Assembly: GCF_958295425.1 (NCBI RefSeq)
Contig: NC_081152.1
Span: 704,001 to 768,000 of the forward strand
Direction of reading: 5' to 3'
DNA length: 64,000 bases
From: Solea solea
Lineage: Eukaryota > Chordata > Actinopteri > Pleuronectiformes > Soleidae
Shown: positions 1 through 10,928 of the stretch, piece by piece
Position numbering within the stretch: the first letter of the stretch is position 1
Layout: every line of letters begins with the position of its first letter
The notes under the pieces: generated by a model
The model's input: only the letters and a program-made list of their open reading frames with translations
Database searches by the model: none
What the model was told of the DNA's origin: nothing
Position numbers and translations under genes: made by a program

Positions 1-3
1 CGA

Positions 4-27
4 GTGTGTGTGTGTGTGTGTGTGTGT
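4..27. repeat. (GT)n microsatellite at window edge
   Basis: About twelve GT dinucleotides begin at the window edge, so the tract may extend further left. It is an ordinary dinucleotide repeat. Confidence 0.9.
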
Positions 28-480
28 CACACTGTTCACTGCACAGATGTCTCTCTGTGTGAGTTCAATATGAAGAACACATTGTGTCATTTCGTGTGGA
101 GGACGTGTGAGTGTGGACATTCTACAGAGACACAAAGTCATCATGAGTTTACATGAACACAAAATCATTTGTGTTCATGTAAACGATGGAATTGTAAAAT
201 CTTTTCAAAACAAAGACATTTTTCATTTTTACTCAACTGACAGAAAATCCGTTTTTTTCACCGTCAAAGTGTCTGAGTTTAGTTTGTAAAAGCTGAAGAT
301 GATAAAGATGATAAAGATGATAAAGATGACTTTCTGTTTCAAAAACAAACATGAAGATCGGAGACGGAGGTCAATTCATATTTACACTGTGTTACTAATT
401 AACTGCTTAATTAGCACTTTTATAATACTATTATATACTGTTATAATAATCTGTGTGTCAGGTCTTAACCATAATCAGTG
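28..480. other. AT-rich unique sequence, nothing recognised
   Basis: Two frames of 60 codons occur here, at 107-289 and 299-481, but neither shows a recognisable domain. The second opens with a run of ATGATAAAG repeats, typical of a simple-sequence frame. A short (GATGATAAA)n stretch lies at 299-330. I see no convincing gene. Confidence 0.5.
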
Positions 481-587
481 ATTAAGACCGGTACCCTGTG
501 GGACCAAAGACTTCATGGTCGCAAGTTCAACTCCACGCCCGGGAGGTTGTACTCAATTCCCTTGTAAGTCGCTTTGGATAAATGTAA
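481..587 (+). mobile_element. tRNA-headed SINE fragment with L2-type tail
   Basis: The stretch GGTCGCAAGTTCAACTCC at about 519-536 resembles a tRNA B-box (GGTTCGAATCC type). It is followed by CTTGTAAGTCGCTTTGGATA at 561-580, the 3' tail shared by many fish SINEs and L2-clade LINEs. The A-box half is not clear, so the copy is probably 5'-truncated or diverged. The tail runs directly into the tandem array that follows, which may have grown from its AT-rich end. The family is inferred from memory of the tail motif, not from a search. Confidence 0.6.
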
Positions 588-910
588 TGTTATTGTGTAT
601 AATACTTAGAATACATAAACTGTTATTGTGTATAATACTTAGAATACACTGTTATTGTGTATAATACATATAATACATAAACTGTTATTGTGTATAATAC
701 TTATAATACATAAACTGTTATTGTGTATAATACTTAGAATACACTGTTATTGTGTATAATACATATAATACATAAACTGTTATTGTGTATAATACTTATA
801 ATACATAAACTGTTATTGTGTATAATACTTAGAATACACTGTTATTGTGTATAATACATATAATACATAAACTGTTATTGTGTATAATACTTATAAGACT
901 ATAATACACT
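588..910. repeat. 29/33-bp minisatellite with 95-bp higher-order period
   Basis: Each unit starts TGTTATTGTGTATAATAC. Unit starts are at 588, 621, 650, 683, 716, 745, 778, 811, 840 and 873. From 621 the spacing follows 29, 33, 33 three times, a 95-bp higher-order repeat. The 29-bp units carry ACTTAGAATACAC and the 33-bp units carry ACATATAATACATAAAC or ACTTATAATACATAAAC. The last unit is disrupted. It abuts the tail of a SINE. Confidence 0.92.
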
Positions 911-1349
911 TATTGTGTATAATTTACAGTACTTTTGAATGCATTGTCTTTGTTTATCTCTTATTTATCTTGACGTACAGATTAATGTAAGTCAAGTGTA
1001 GGATCAATAAAAGTGGTTCTGTATCTGCTGCTCTTCACTGTAGATGATTGTATAATCTAATCTAATCTGAGTTTAGTGTCAAAGTGATGGAGGAAACTTC
1101 TGCCCTGAACACTGAGCAACGTCCATGCATCATCTGGGACAGTTATTCTTTAAAGGGTCATGAGGGGACACGGCTGGTGCCAGTCACAGCTGTCTCAGGG
1201 TCAGAGGTCAAACATTTTAAGATTGGAGTCTGTCTCAGATGAAAGATGACCACTCTACCCAACATGAAACTATCGTTGGTCTCTCACAGCGAGTTCAGAG
1301 ACGCTCTCCTGGAGAAAGACCGGGTTTTTTTGACAGTGTCAGAAATTAG
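911..1349. other. Unique sequence with a short (TAATC)n
   Basis: A short TAATC repeat lies near 1051-1068. No gene, element end or RNA gene was recognised in the remainder. Confidence 0.5.
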
Positions 1350-1392
1350 GGTGTGTGTGTGTGTGTGCGTGTGTGTGTGTGTGTGTGTGTGC

Positions 1393-1478
<86 letters not shown>
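1350..1478. repeat. Interrupted (GT)n microsatellite
   Basis: About 129 bp of GT with occasional GC and two ATAT interruptions spaced about 60 bp apart, suggesting an internal duplication of the tract. The cysteine/valine-rich open frames across it are repeat read-through. Confidence 0.95.
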
Positions 1479-1487
1479 AATTACTGT

Positions 1488-1821
1488 GTATTTACAGTTT
1501 AATGACAGTATATTTACAGTGTATTTGCAGTGTAATTGCTGTGTATTTACAGTATATTTGCAGTGTAATTACTGTGTATTTACAGTTTAATGACAGTATA
1601 TTTACTGTGTATTTACAGTTTAATGACAGTATATTTACTGTGTAATTACAGTTTAATGACAGTATATTTACAGTGTAATTACTGTGTAATTACGGTGTAT
1701 TTACAGTTTAATGACAGTATATTTACTGTGTATTTACAGTTTAATGACAGTATATTTACAGTGTATTTACAGTTTAATGACAGTATATTTACAGTGTAAT
1801 TACAGTGTATTTGCAGTGTCA
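1488..1821. repeat. 33-bp AT-rich minisatellite
   Basis: The fullest units read GTGTATTTACAG then TTTAATGACAGTATATTTACT, about 33 bp, alternating with shorter units lacking the TTTAATGACAG block. Roughly ten units are present. It directly follows the GT tract, so the two arrays form one compound repeat. Confidence 0.9.
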
Positions 1822-2254
1822 CTGTCAAACCTTTCATGTGTCCAGAGAAACAACCTGTGTGCAGCTTTATATCCACAGATATCACATATACATATTATTT
1901 ATAAGACATATATAAATATGGATTAGATTCATATCCTGATATATTTTAACATCAAATTACATAAAAACATATATGGTGATATTTGGCCAAGCCCTAATCC
2001 AGACGAGGGCTCAGGTGTAAACAGGAAGTAGATTTGCTCTTTGATTGGTTCCAGAAACTAAAGTCCTGACCAATGAGATCTTACCAGGAAAGTAACTGCC
2101 TTCATTTTCCAAATGTTCCCCATTTCTGCTCATCCACACCCAGAGTTTTCAAACCAAAAATGAAATCAGTATCACTTTCAAACATTTCCATTTGTGGCCA
2201 CTTGAAAATGTAGATTTGACCAAAAAAAGCAACAAACCAACGTTTACACTCACG
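1822..2254. other. Unique AT-rich sequence, nothing recognised
   Basis: Contains short AT-rich dyads near 1880-1975. No gene or element was recognised. Confidence 0.45.
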
Positions 2255-2396
2255 CTCATAACGACAGTCCACTCAGAATCTACAGTCAAGACAATCCTGA
2301 GTCTGGAGAAAACCCACAGATTCAAACCTCAAACCCCTGAGCTGTAAGACACCGGTGGTAACCACTGTACCACTGATGTACCACCATGACGTTATA
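2255..2396 (-). mobile_element. Diverged tRNA-like short interspersed element (minus strand)
   Basis: On the reverse strand this reads as a tRNA-like head (GGTACAGTGGTTACCACC at 2361-2378, then a TTTGAATC B-box-like stretch) followed by GTGGGTTTTCTCCAGACTC. That order (GTGG-TTAGC head, GGTTCGAATC, then GGGTTTTCTCC) is common in a teleost interspersed repeat. A second, internally deleted relative lies at 57.6 kb on the plus strand. The formal family is not assigned. Confidence 0.5.
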
Positions 2397-2571
2397 ATTA
2401 AAAACCTGCAAAAGTAAGAGGTGATGAGCTTCAGACGTGAGCGAGTGATTCTTCAGTCTGCTGCGTCAGCCTCTCACTTCATGTGAGTGAAAACAGAAAA
2501 ACACAACTCAACAAGTGAGGAGTCCAGACGAGCACTCAGAGGCGGAGAAGTGGCAGTTTAACAGTAAACAT

Positions 2572-2638
2572 CTGTCTGTCTGTCTGTGTCTGTCTGTGTG
2601 TGTGTGTGTCTGTGTCCACACACACACACACACACACA
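2572..2638. repeat. (CTGT)n(GT)n/(CA)n inverted microsatellite
   Basis: CTGT repeats lead into GT repeats, then after TGTCC the sequence switches to about ten CA dinucleotides. The GT and CA halves are complementary, so the tract can fold on itself. A minor GT run also lies at 2721-2738. Confidence 0.9.
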
Positions 2639-2867
2639 GCATCATCTCATATGAACAGATGATCTGAGGAGGTGAAGAAAAAAGAGAACTGAGCTGTCAA
2701 TCACTGATGAGGGGGATGAGATGTGTGTGTGTGTGTTTGTCATAAACACTGACCTCATCAGGATCAGTAGTAGGACCAAAACCTGGTCCTAATGAGGCAG
2801 ACACGAACCTTATTGTTAGGAATGTAAGTCGATGCAGAGTCCTTAATATGGGAGCAGCGCTAACCTG

Positions 2868-3035
2868 TGTGTGTCTGTGTGTGTGTGTGTGTGTGTGTGT
2901 CTGTGTGTGTGTGTGTGTCTGTGTGCGTGTGCGTGTGTGTGTGTGTGTGTGCGTGCGTGTGTGTGCGTGCGTGCGTGCGTGTGTGGTGCGGGAGCTGGAG
3001 ACAGAAGCGAAGAGAGAGAGAGAGAGAGAGAGAGG
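2868..3035. repeat. Compound (GT)n / (GCGT)n / (GA)n microsatellite
   Basis: GT with CT and GC interruptions runs to about 2984, ending in GCGTGCGT blocks. After about 25 unique bases a pure (GA)13 tract follows at 3009-3034. Confidence 0.95.
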
Positions 3036-3484
3036 ATGAAGTCAGATGTTCATTCATCATAATCTTGATCAGTAATAATCGCGGTGAACTTGACGTTTCA
3101 CCAGCGAAGGCGTTTTTTATAAAAAGATTACGAGGATTATTGTTATTATAGGATTATTTAATCTAAAAATCACATCATCATGAGTTTTAGAGAAAGGTGA
3201 GATTATTGTTTTAATATTCAGAAACATGGTTTCTAACGGGGATTATCGGTTTCTACCGGGGATTATCATCTCAATATGTTTAACAGAACACATCGGAAAC
3301 ATTGGAGTTGAGTGAGATGCGCAGAGATTAACAAGAGAATCAGCCCCTGAACTAACAGATGCAGCAGTGATGCTTTTCACTCTCCTGTAACCGCCTCTAA
3401 ACGACACCGTCCTCACTCACTCATTCATTCACACACACACACACACACTCACTCAGTCACACACTCATTCACTCACTCACCCAT
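3036..3484. other. Unique sequence ending in a (CATT/CACT)n patch
   Basis: Mostly unique. A duplicated 19-bp phrase containing GGGGATTATC occurs at about 3237-3268. A CACTCACTCATTCATT / (CA)n patch spans about 3415-3480. No gene recognised. Confidence 0.5.
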
Positions 3485-3960
3485 GTTGTCTCATCGGTGC
3501 GTCCTCTGCCGCACAGATCACGACTTCTCCTCTTGCAGCAGCTGAGCCGCGGAGCTCACAGCGCGCGTGACTCACCTGCGTTCATCTTCATCTTTTAATC
3601 TAAACATTTTAAGATTTAAATACGAAAACAATCTGTCACTCGTTTATGAGAAGCTGTGAAAGTTTGCGTCCACGGTTCCTGACGCTGCGCAACTTTCCAG
3701 AGCCGACACTGAAACCTGAGCCATCAAAGATCCTCCAAGACTCAAAGACTCAAAGACGCAAAGGCTCCAGAGAGAAGCAACGTGAAGCTTCTACGACATG
3801 AAGGTCCCTGAACACAACACGGCAGCAGATCCACAGCGAACCTCCTCTGCACACACATCCAGCGGACTGACACACGCACACACACACACTGTCGGCTCAG
3901 CAGCTCCACGGGCGCGCGCTCGGCTGCGTGGGGGAGCGCGCGCGCCGTCCCCGGAATATG
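3485..3960. promoter_or_regulatory. CpG-rich segment, possible promoter or CpG island
   Basis: CpG and GC content rise sharply against the AT-rich surroundings, with GCGCGCG-type blocks at about 3559-3567 and 3909-3948. In fish such segments often mark promoters or first exons, but I see no TATA box, no clear initiator and no conserved coding exon here. A CA patch (3873-3888) and a purine array border it. The function is inference only. Confidence 0.35.
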
Positions 3961-4136
3961 GGAGAGAGACAGACAGAGAGAGACAGAGACACAAAGAGAG
4001 AGAGAGAGAGAGAGACAGAGAGAGAGAGACAGAGTGAGAGAGACAGAGAGAGAGTGAGAGACACAGAGACAGAGAGAGAGACACAGAGACAGAGAGAGAG
4101 ACACAGAGACAGAGTGAGAGAGGGAGAGAGAGACAG
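3960..4136. repeat. GA/GACA purine-rich low-complexity array
   Basis: About 175 bp of GAGA and GACAGAGA units, nearly all purine on the plus strand with scattered C. Sub-repeats GACACAGAGACAGAGAGA recur. The long serine/leucine frames on the minus strand are read-through of this repeat. Confidence 0.93.
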
Positions 4137-4249
4137 AAGATTCCAATGCAGCATTCAACAGCAGATTTTAGACAAATATAAGATTTGCTTTTGTTTTCTT
4201 TTACATGCAGATCTTTAATCATCTTCATCATCTTCATCCTCCTCGTGGG

Positions 4250-4275
4250 AGCAGCAGCAGCATCAGCAGCAGCTG

Positions 4276-4308
<33 letters not shown>
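4250..4308. repeat. (CAG)n followed by (TG)15
   Basis: GCAGCAGCAG with CAT interruptions at about 4250-4276 is followed by a pure TG tract from 4280. An 11-bp phrase containing AACATTCAGG is tandemly triplicated nearby at 4426-4455. Confidence 0.9.
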
Positions 4309-4311
<3 letters not shown>

Positions 4312-4779
4312 GTGTGTTGCAGTGATTCCAGTGCGAGTGGGCGTCCACACTGATCCCCCTCATGTTGCATAATTACTGCTAAATGCAGTGATTTTTGATT
4401 TGTTCCATTTAAAAGCAACAGGGAAACATTCAGGAAACATTCAGGAAACATTCAGAGTCTCCTCATGTAGGTGGTGTTTTTTATAAAGACGCCACTTTTT
4501 TTTCCTCCTCCAGTTTCCAAACTAAAATAATCCTGGTCGCTCACACAAACATGAACACAGCACAGTTATGTTCTGCTCAAAGACTCAGGTCAACAGGTGG
4601 CGCTATAACAGGAGTTTACATTTCAAGTCATAATTGAAACGGGATACTTTAGTTACCATGTTAAATAAACACAGTTAGTCAATTAAGATTGAACATACAC
4701 TGTCACATGGTTGCAGCGCCTGTAGCTTTGATCACTCACTCATTCACTGTGACATTGTTTCCATAAGCTACTGTAATGT

Positions 4780-4905
4780 TGCACTGATGTTTCACCAGGA
4801 TCTTGTATCGATGATGGGAGAATCAGACCACTGAGCAAAGCCTTCTCCAGCACATCCCAAAGATTCTCAGTGGGGTTCAGGTCTGGACTCTGTGGTCTCA
4901 TGCTC
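4780..4905 (-). pseudogene. Tc1/mariner transposase fragment
   Basis: On the minus strand the reading frame contains PQSPDLNPTENLWDVLEKAL (about 4839-4898). In Tc1/mariner transposases the same SPDLNPIENLW block carries the final catalytic glutamate of the DD34E triad. Upstream residues are not recognisably transposase, and neither the paired-type DNA-binding domain nor terminal inverted repeats are visible. This is a small relic of an autonomous Tc1-like element, and the encoded fragment cannot be active. Confidence 0.75.
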
Positions 4906-5030
4906 CCTGAACCACTCTTTGCATTGATGGAATAATCTGGTCCTTCATTATATTCACATGGTTTGGGCACGTGACCGACTGCCAAGACTACCAACAACGT
5001 AAGAACGTGACCAGGCAGCAGATTCAGCAT

Positions 5031-6443
5031 TTAAGTTAAAAGTGAGAGCGTGAAGTGATTGTGTTTCTCTGACGATGCATTTACCTGCAGGTGGCAGCAG
5101 CATGTGTTTATGGAGTGAGGACATTTACGAGGTTTCTTGAATGCATCGCCTTCACTCGCTCTCATGAGCTGGAGTTTGAAATCTTTGACAAATATTACGA
5201 TTGAATATTCAAAGTAATGACTGAATTTAAACATTTGAGTGAAGGAGGAGAAGAAGTCGTGAAATACGAGACACACGTCGCTGATTTTCTTTCTTTTTCA
5301 TGGAGAAAATGTTGCAAAAACTCAATATTTTTCTTTTTCTGTCTCAACCTAAAAATACAAATATGAAATATTTAGAGCGTTTTTCATGGTTTACATAATT
5401 TACGATGTTGGTCTTTGTTTCCTTGTGATTATGTTGGAGTGAGTGGAACATTTATGAGCGTTAGACTGAAGGATAACTGTACATGAACACATGAACACAT
5501 GAACACATGCATGTTTATACAACATAAGATGTTCAGTTTGATTGACTGAAAACGAGACATTAATCACAAAATCATCAAAACTAGACGGAAACGTCCAAAC
5601 TTTGTGTTTCAGAAACATTCAAAAACAACGTGGAGTTTAATCAAGAAAACAAAGGTTTGCTTTTGCTTTGACGCAGAAACACAATCTCACAGAAGTGATT
5701 TAGACCCGCCTGCTTTCCTCGTTCTGATTGGTTCCTGCAGCAGAGCTTTTATCCTCTCGCTTATTTCCAATAGATGATCAATTATCAATCAATTACGTCC
5801 AACAGTGAGTACGTGTGAGTGCTGTGTGTTTGAGTTTTTAGTGCGTACTTCATTATTATTCCTGTTCAGCGTAACAAGACAAACAGCTGCAGCTACTTAG
5901 TTTAAATACAAACGTGTCTCTTACAGAGATTCATGTGTTCAGCAGTGATTTAACAAAAGTTTCTTGGTGCTGCAGGTGAATCAAACAGTGTGCGGTAAAA
6001 ACTGACTGAAACACCACCGTCTTTTCTGGGTCAGCGTTCGCATGAATGTCAGGGTTTTTCTGTTTATTTCACTCACTCACTCACTCACTAATAAGGATTT
6101 CATCCAACAAGCAGACATGTCCCTCAGAAACTCCTGCAGCCTTGACCTTTCACATTTTTACAACACAGTGGACAGAAGACGAGGACGAGGAAGAGGGTAA
6201 AAGTTTTTTGGAAGTTTCCACATTTCCTAAAATCCAGTTACAACATCATAAAATGCTCCCTGAGGCCTGGAGCTACAATCAAAAGGAGGCGTGGTCATAA
6301 ATCGGCACTGCCCCCAGCCTCTTTTCTTCCACCTCGTTGACCACAGACAGAACTGTGATGTCAGTGAAGAGGTGCAGAGTTTAAATGTTTTATGCCTTCA
6401 TGGACAAAACTCTGTCCTCTAAAGTCATCGCCACATCAGGTCA
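5031..6443. other. Unique sequence, no gene recognised
   Basis: Contains a triplicated ATGAACAC 10-mer at 5483-5510 and a CACT repeat at about 6070-6090. Open frames of 72-84 codons have no recognisable domain. Short homologies at the right edge (TCACGTCAAAATAAGAG at 6441-6457) are the first unit of the satellite that follows. Confidence 0.5.
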
Positions 6444-9400
6444 CGTCAAAATAAGAGACGGTCAGCTGATGCTTCCATCGCGTCAAAATAAGAGACGGTC
6501 AGATGATGCTTCCATCGCGTCAAAATAAGAGACTGTCAGCTGCTGCTTCCATCGCGTCAAAATAAGAGACGGTCAGATGATGCTTCCATCGCGTCAAAAT
6601 AAGAGACTGTCAGCTGCTGCTTCCATCGCGTCAAAATAAGAGACGGTCAGCTGATGCTTCCATCGCGTCAAAATAAGAGACGGTCAGCTGCTGCTTCCAT
6701 CGCGTCAAAATAAGAGACGGTCAGATGATGCTTCCATCGCGTCAAAATAAGAGACGGTCAGCTGATGCTTCCATCTTGTCAAAATAAGAGACGGTCAGAT
6801 GATGCTTCCATCGCGTCAAAATAAGAGACGGTCAGATGATGCTTCCATCGCGTCAAAATAAGAGACGGTCAGCTGCTGCTTCCATCGCGTCAAAATAAGA
6901 GACGGTCAGATGATGCTTCCATCGCGTCAAAATAAGAGACGGTCAGCTGCTGCTTCCATCGCGTCAAAATAAGAGACGGTCAGCTGCTGCTTCCATCGCG
7001 TCAAAATAAGAGACGGTCAGATGATGCTTCCATCGCGTCAAAATAAGAGACGGTCAGCTGCTGCTTCCATCGCGTCAAAATAAGAGACGGTCAGCTGCTG
7101 CTTCCATCGCGTCAAAATAAGAGACGGTCAGATGATGCTTCCATCGCGTCAAAATAAGAGACGGTCAGCTGCTGCTTCCATCGCGTCAAAATAAGAGACG
7201 GTCAGATGATGCTTCCATCGCGTCAAAATAAGAGACGGTCAGCTGCTGCTTCCATCGCGTCAAAATAAGAGACGGTCAGCTGATGCTTCCATCGCGTCAA
7301 AATAAGAGACGGTCAGATGATGCTTCCATCGCGTCAAAATAAGAGACGGTCAGATGATGCTTCCATCGCGTCAAAATAAGAGACGGTCAGATGATGCTTC
7401 CATCGCGTCAAAATAAGAGACGGTCAGCTGATGCTTCCATCGCGTCAAAATAAGAGACTGTCAGCTGATGCTTCCATCGCGTCAAAATAAGAGACGGTCA
7501 GCTGCTGCTTCCATCGCGTCAAAATAAGAGACGGTCAGCTGCTGCTTCCATCGCGTCAAAATAAGAGACGGTCAGCTGCTGCTTCCATCGCGTCAAAATA
7601 AGAGACGGTCAGCTGATGCTTCCATCGCGTCAAAATAAGAGACTGTCAGCTGATGCTTCCATCGCGTCAAAATAAGAGACGGTCAGCTGCTGCTTCCATC
7701 GCGTCAAAATAAGAGACGGTCAGCTGCTGCTTCCATCGCGTCAAAATAAGAGACGGTCAGCTGATGCTTCCATCGCGTCAAAATAAGAGACGGTCAGATG
7801 ATGCTTCCATCGCGTCAAAATAAGAGACGGTCAGCTGCTGCTTCCATCGCGTCAAAATAAGAGACGGTCAGCTGCTGCTTCCATCGCGTCAAAATAAGAG
7901 ACGGTCAGATGATGCTTCCATCGCGTCAAAATAAGAGACGGTCAGCTGCTGCTTCCATCGCGTCAAAATAAGAGACGGTCAGATGATGCTTCCATCGCGT
8001 CAAAATAAGAGACGGTCAGCTGCTGCTTCCATCGCGTCAAAATAAGAGACGGTCAGCTGATGCTTCCATCGCGTCAAAATAAGAGACGGTCAGATGATGC
8101 TTCCATCGCGTCAAAATAAGAGACGGTCAGATGATGCTTCCATCGCGTCAAAATAAGAGACGGTCAGATGATGCTTCCATCGCGTCAAAATAAGAGACGG
8201 TCAGCTGATGCTTCCATCGCGTCAAAATAAGAGACTGTCAGCTGATGCTTCCATCGCGTCAAAATAAGAGACGGTCAGCTGCTGCTTCCATCGCGTCAAA
8301 ATAAGAGACGGTCAGCTGCTGCTTCCATCGCGTCAAAATAAGAGACGGTCAGCTGCTGCTTCCATCGCGTCAAAATAAGAGACGGTCAGCTGATGCTTCC
8401 ATCGCGTCAAAATAAGAGACTGTCAGCTGATGCTTCCATCGCGTCAAAATAAGAGACGGTCAGCTGCTGCTTCCATCGCGTCAAAATAAGAGACGGTCAG
8501 CTGCTGCTTCCATCGCGTCAAAATAAGAGACGGTCAGCTGATGCTTCCATCGCGTCAAAATAAGAGACGGTCAGATGATGCTTCCATCGCGTCAAAATAA
8601 GAGACGGTCAGCTGCTGCTTCCATCGCGTCAAAATAAGAGACGGTCAGATGATGCTTCCATCGCGTCAAAATAAGAGACGGTCAGCTGCTGCTTCCATCG
8701 CGTCAAAATAAGAGACGGTCAGCTGATGCTTCCATCGCGTCAAAATAAGAGACGGTCAGCTGCTGCTTCCATCGCGTCAAAATAAGAGACGGTCAGCTGC
8801 TGCTTCCATCGCGTCAAAATAAGAGACGGTCAGCTGATGCTTCCATCGCGTCAAAATAAGAGACGGTCAGATGATGCTTCCATCGCGTCAAAATAAGAGA
8901 CGGTCAGATGATGCTTCCATCGCGTCAAAATAAGAGACGGTCAGCTGCTGCTTCCATCGCGTCAAAATAAGAGACGGTCAGCTGCTGCTTCCATCGCGTC
9001 AAAATAAGAGACGGTCAGATGATGCTTCCATCGCGTCAAAATAAGAGACGGTCAGCTGCTGCTTCCATCGCGTCAAAATAAGAGACGGTCAGATGATGCT
9101 TCCATCGCGTCAAAATAAGAGACGGTCAGCTGCTGCTTCCATCGCGTCAAAATAAGAGACGGTCAGCTGATGCTTCCATCGCGTCAAAATAAGAGACGGT
9201 CAGATGATGCTTCCATCGCGTCAAAATAAGAGACGGTCAGATGATGCTTCCATCGCGTCAAAATAAGAGACGGTCAGATGATGCTTCCATCGCGTCAAAA
9301 TAAGAGACGGTCAGCTGATGCTTCCATCGCGTCAAAATAAGAGACTGTCAGCTGATGCTTCCATCGCGTCAAAATAAGAGACGGTCAGCTGCTGCTTCCA

Positions 9401-10857
9401 TCGCGTCAAAATAAGAGACGGTCAGCTGCTGCTTCCATCGCGTCAAAATAAGAGACGGTCAGCTGCTGCTTCCATCGCGTCAAAATAAGAGACGGTCAGC
9501 TGATGCTTCCATCGCGTCAAAATAAGAGACTGTCAGCTGATGCTTCCATCGCGTCAAAATAAGAGACGGTCAGCTGCTGCTTCCATCGCGTCAAAATAAG
9601 AGACGGTCAGCTGCTGCTTCCATCGCGTCAAAATAAGAGACGGTCAGCTGCTGCTTCCATCGCGTCAAAATAAGAGACGGTCAGCTGATGCTTCCATCGC
9701 GTCAAAATAAGAGACGGTCAGATGATGCTTCCATCGCGTCAAAATAAGAGACGGTCAGCTGCTGCTTCCATCGCGTCAAAATAAGAGACGGTCAGATGAT
9801 GCTTCCATCGCGTCAAAATAAGAGACGGTCAGCTGCTGCTTCCATCGCGTCAAAATAAGAGACGGTCAGCTGATGCTTCCATCGCGTCAAAATAAGAGAC
9901 GGTCAGCTGCTGCTTCCATCGCGTCAAAATAAGAGACGGTCAGCTGCTGCTTCCATCGCGTCAAAATAAGAGACGGTCAGCTGATGCTTCCATCGCGTCA
10001 AAATAAGAGACGGTCAGATGATGCTTCCATCGCGTCAAAATAAGAGACGGTCAGATGATGCTTCCATCGCGTCAAAATAAGAGACGGTCAGCTGATGCTT
10101 CCATCGCGTCAAAATAAGAGACGGTCAGATGATGCTTCCATCGCGTCAAAATAAGAGACGGTCAGATGATGCTTCCATCGCGTCAAAATAAGAGACGGTC
10201 AGCTGATGCTTCCATCGCGTCAAAATAAGAGACGGTCAGATGATGCTTCCATCGCGTCAAAATAAGAGACTGTCAGATGATGCTTCCATCGCGTCAAAAT
10301 AAGAGACGGTCAGCTGCTGCTTCCATCGCGTCAAAATAAGAGACGGTCAGCTGCTGCTTCCATCGCGTCAAAATAAGAGACGGTCAGGTGATGCTTCCAT
10401 CGCGTCAAAATAAGAGACGGTCAGATGATGCTTCCATCGCGTCAAAATAAGAGACGGTCAGCTGCTGCTTCCATCGCGTCAAAATAAGAGACGGTCAGAT
10501 GATGCTTCCATCGCGTCAAAATAAGAGACGGTCAGATGATGCTTCCATCGCGTCAAAATAAGAGACGGTCAGCTGCTGCTTCCATCGCGTCAAAATAAGA
10601 GACGGTCAGCTGATGCTTCCATCGCGTCAAAATAAGAGACGGTCAGATGATGCTTCCATCGCGTCAAAATAAGAGACGGTCAGCTGCTGCTTCCATCGCG
10701 TCAAAATAAGAGACGGTCAGATGATGCTTCCATCGCGTCAAAATAAGGGACGGTCAGCTGATGCTTCCATCGCGTCAAAATAAGAGACGGTCAGATGATG
10801 CTTCCATCGCGTCAAAATAAGAGACGGTCAGCTGATGCTTCCATCGCGTCAAAATAA
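6444..10857. repeat. 37-bp satellite array, 119 full units
   Basis: The unit begins CGTCAAAATAAGAGACGGTC and continues AGCTGATGCTTCCATCG, 37 bp. Unit starts at 6444 and 10810 differ by exactly 118 x 37, so no net indel has occurred over 4.4 kb. A partial unit ends the array at 10857. Variation is confined to a few positions: CAGCTGATG, CAGATGATG or CAGCTGCTG in the middle, GACGGTC or GACTGTC, and singletons such as TCTTGTC near 6776, CAGGTGATG near 10386 and AAGGGA near 10745. Every frame contains stops, so it is non-coding. Variant order shows nested 777-bp and 1,110-bp duplications. Confidence 0.99.
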
Positions 10858-10928
10858 AACACAATCACAGTGACCTTTTATTTTCAATGAGATATTAGAC
10901 CTTAAAAAATCAATAGTTCTCTGGGAAT

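Noticed and set aside
6444..10857. CRISPR-like array of 37-bp repeats
   Set aside because: Units are directly contiguous with no unique spacers, and the surrounding DNA is vertebrate. It is a satellite.
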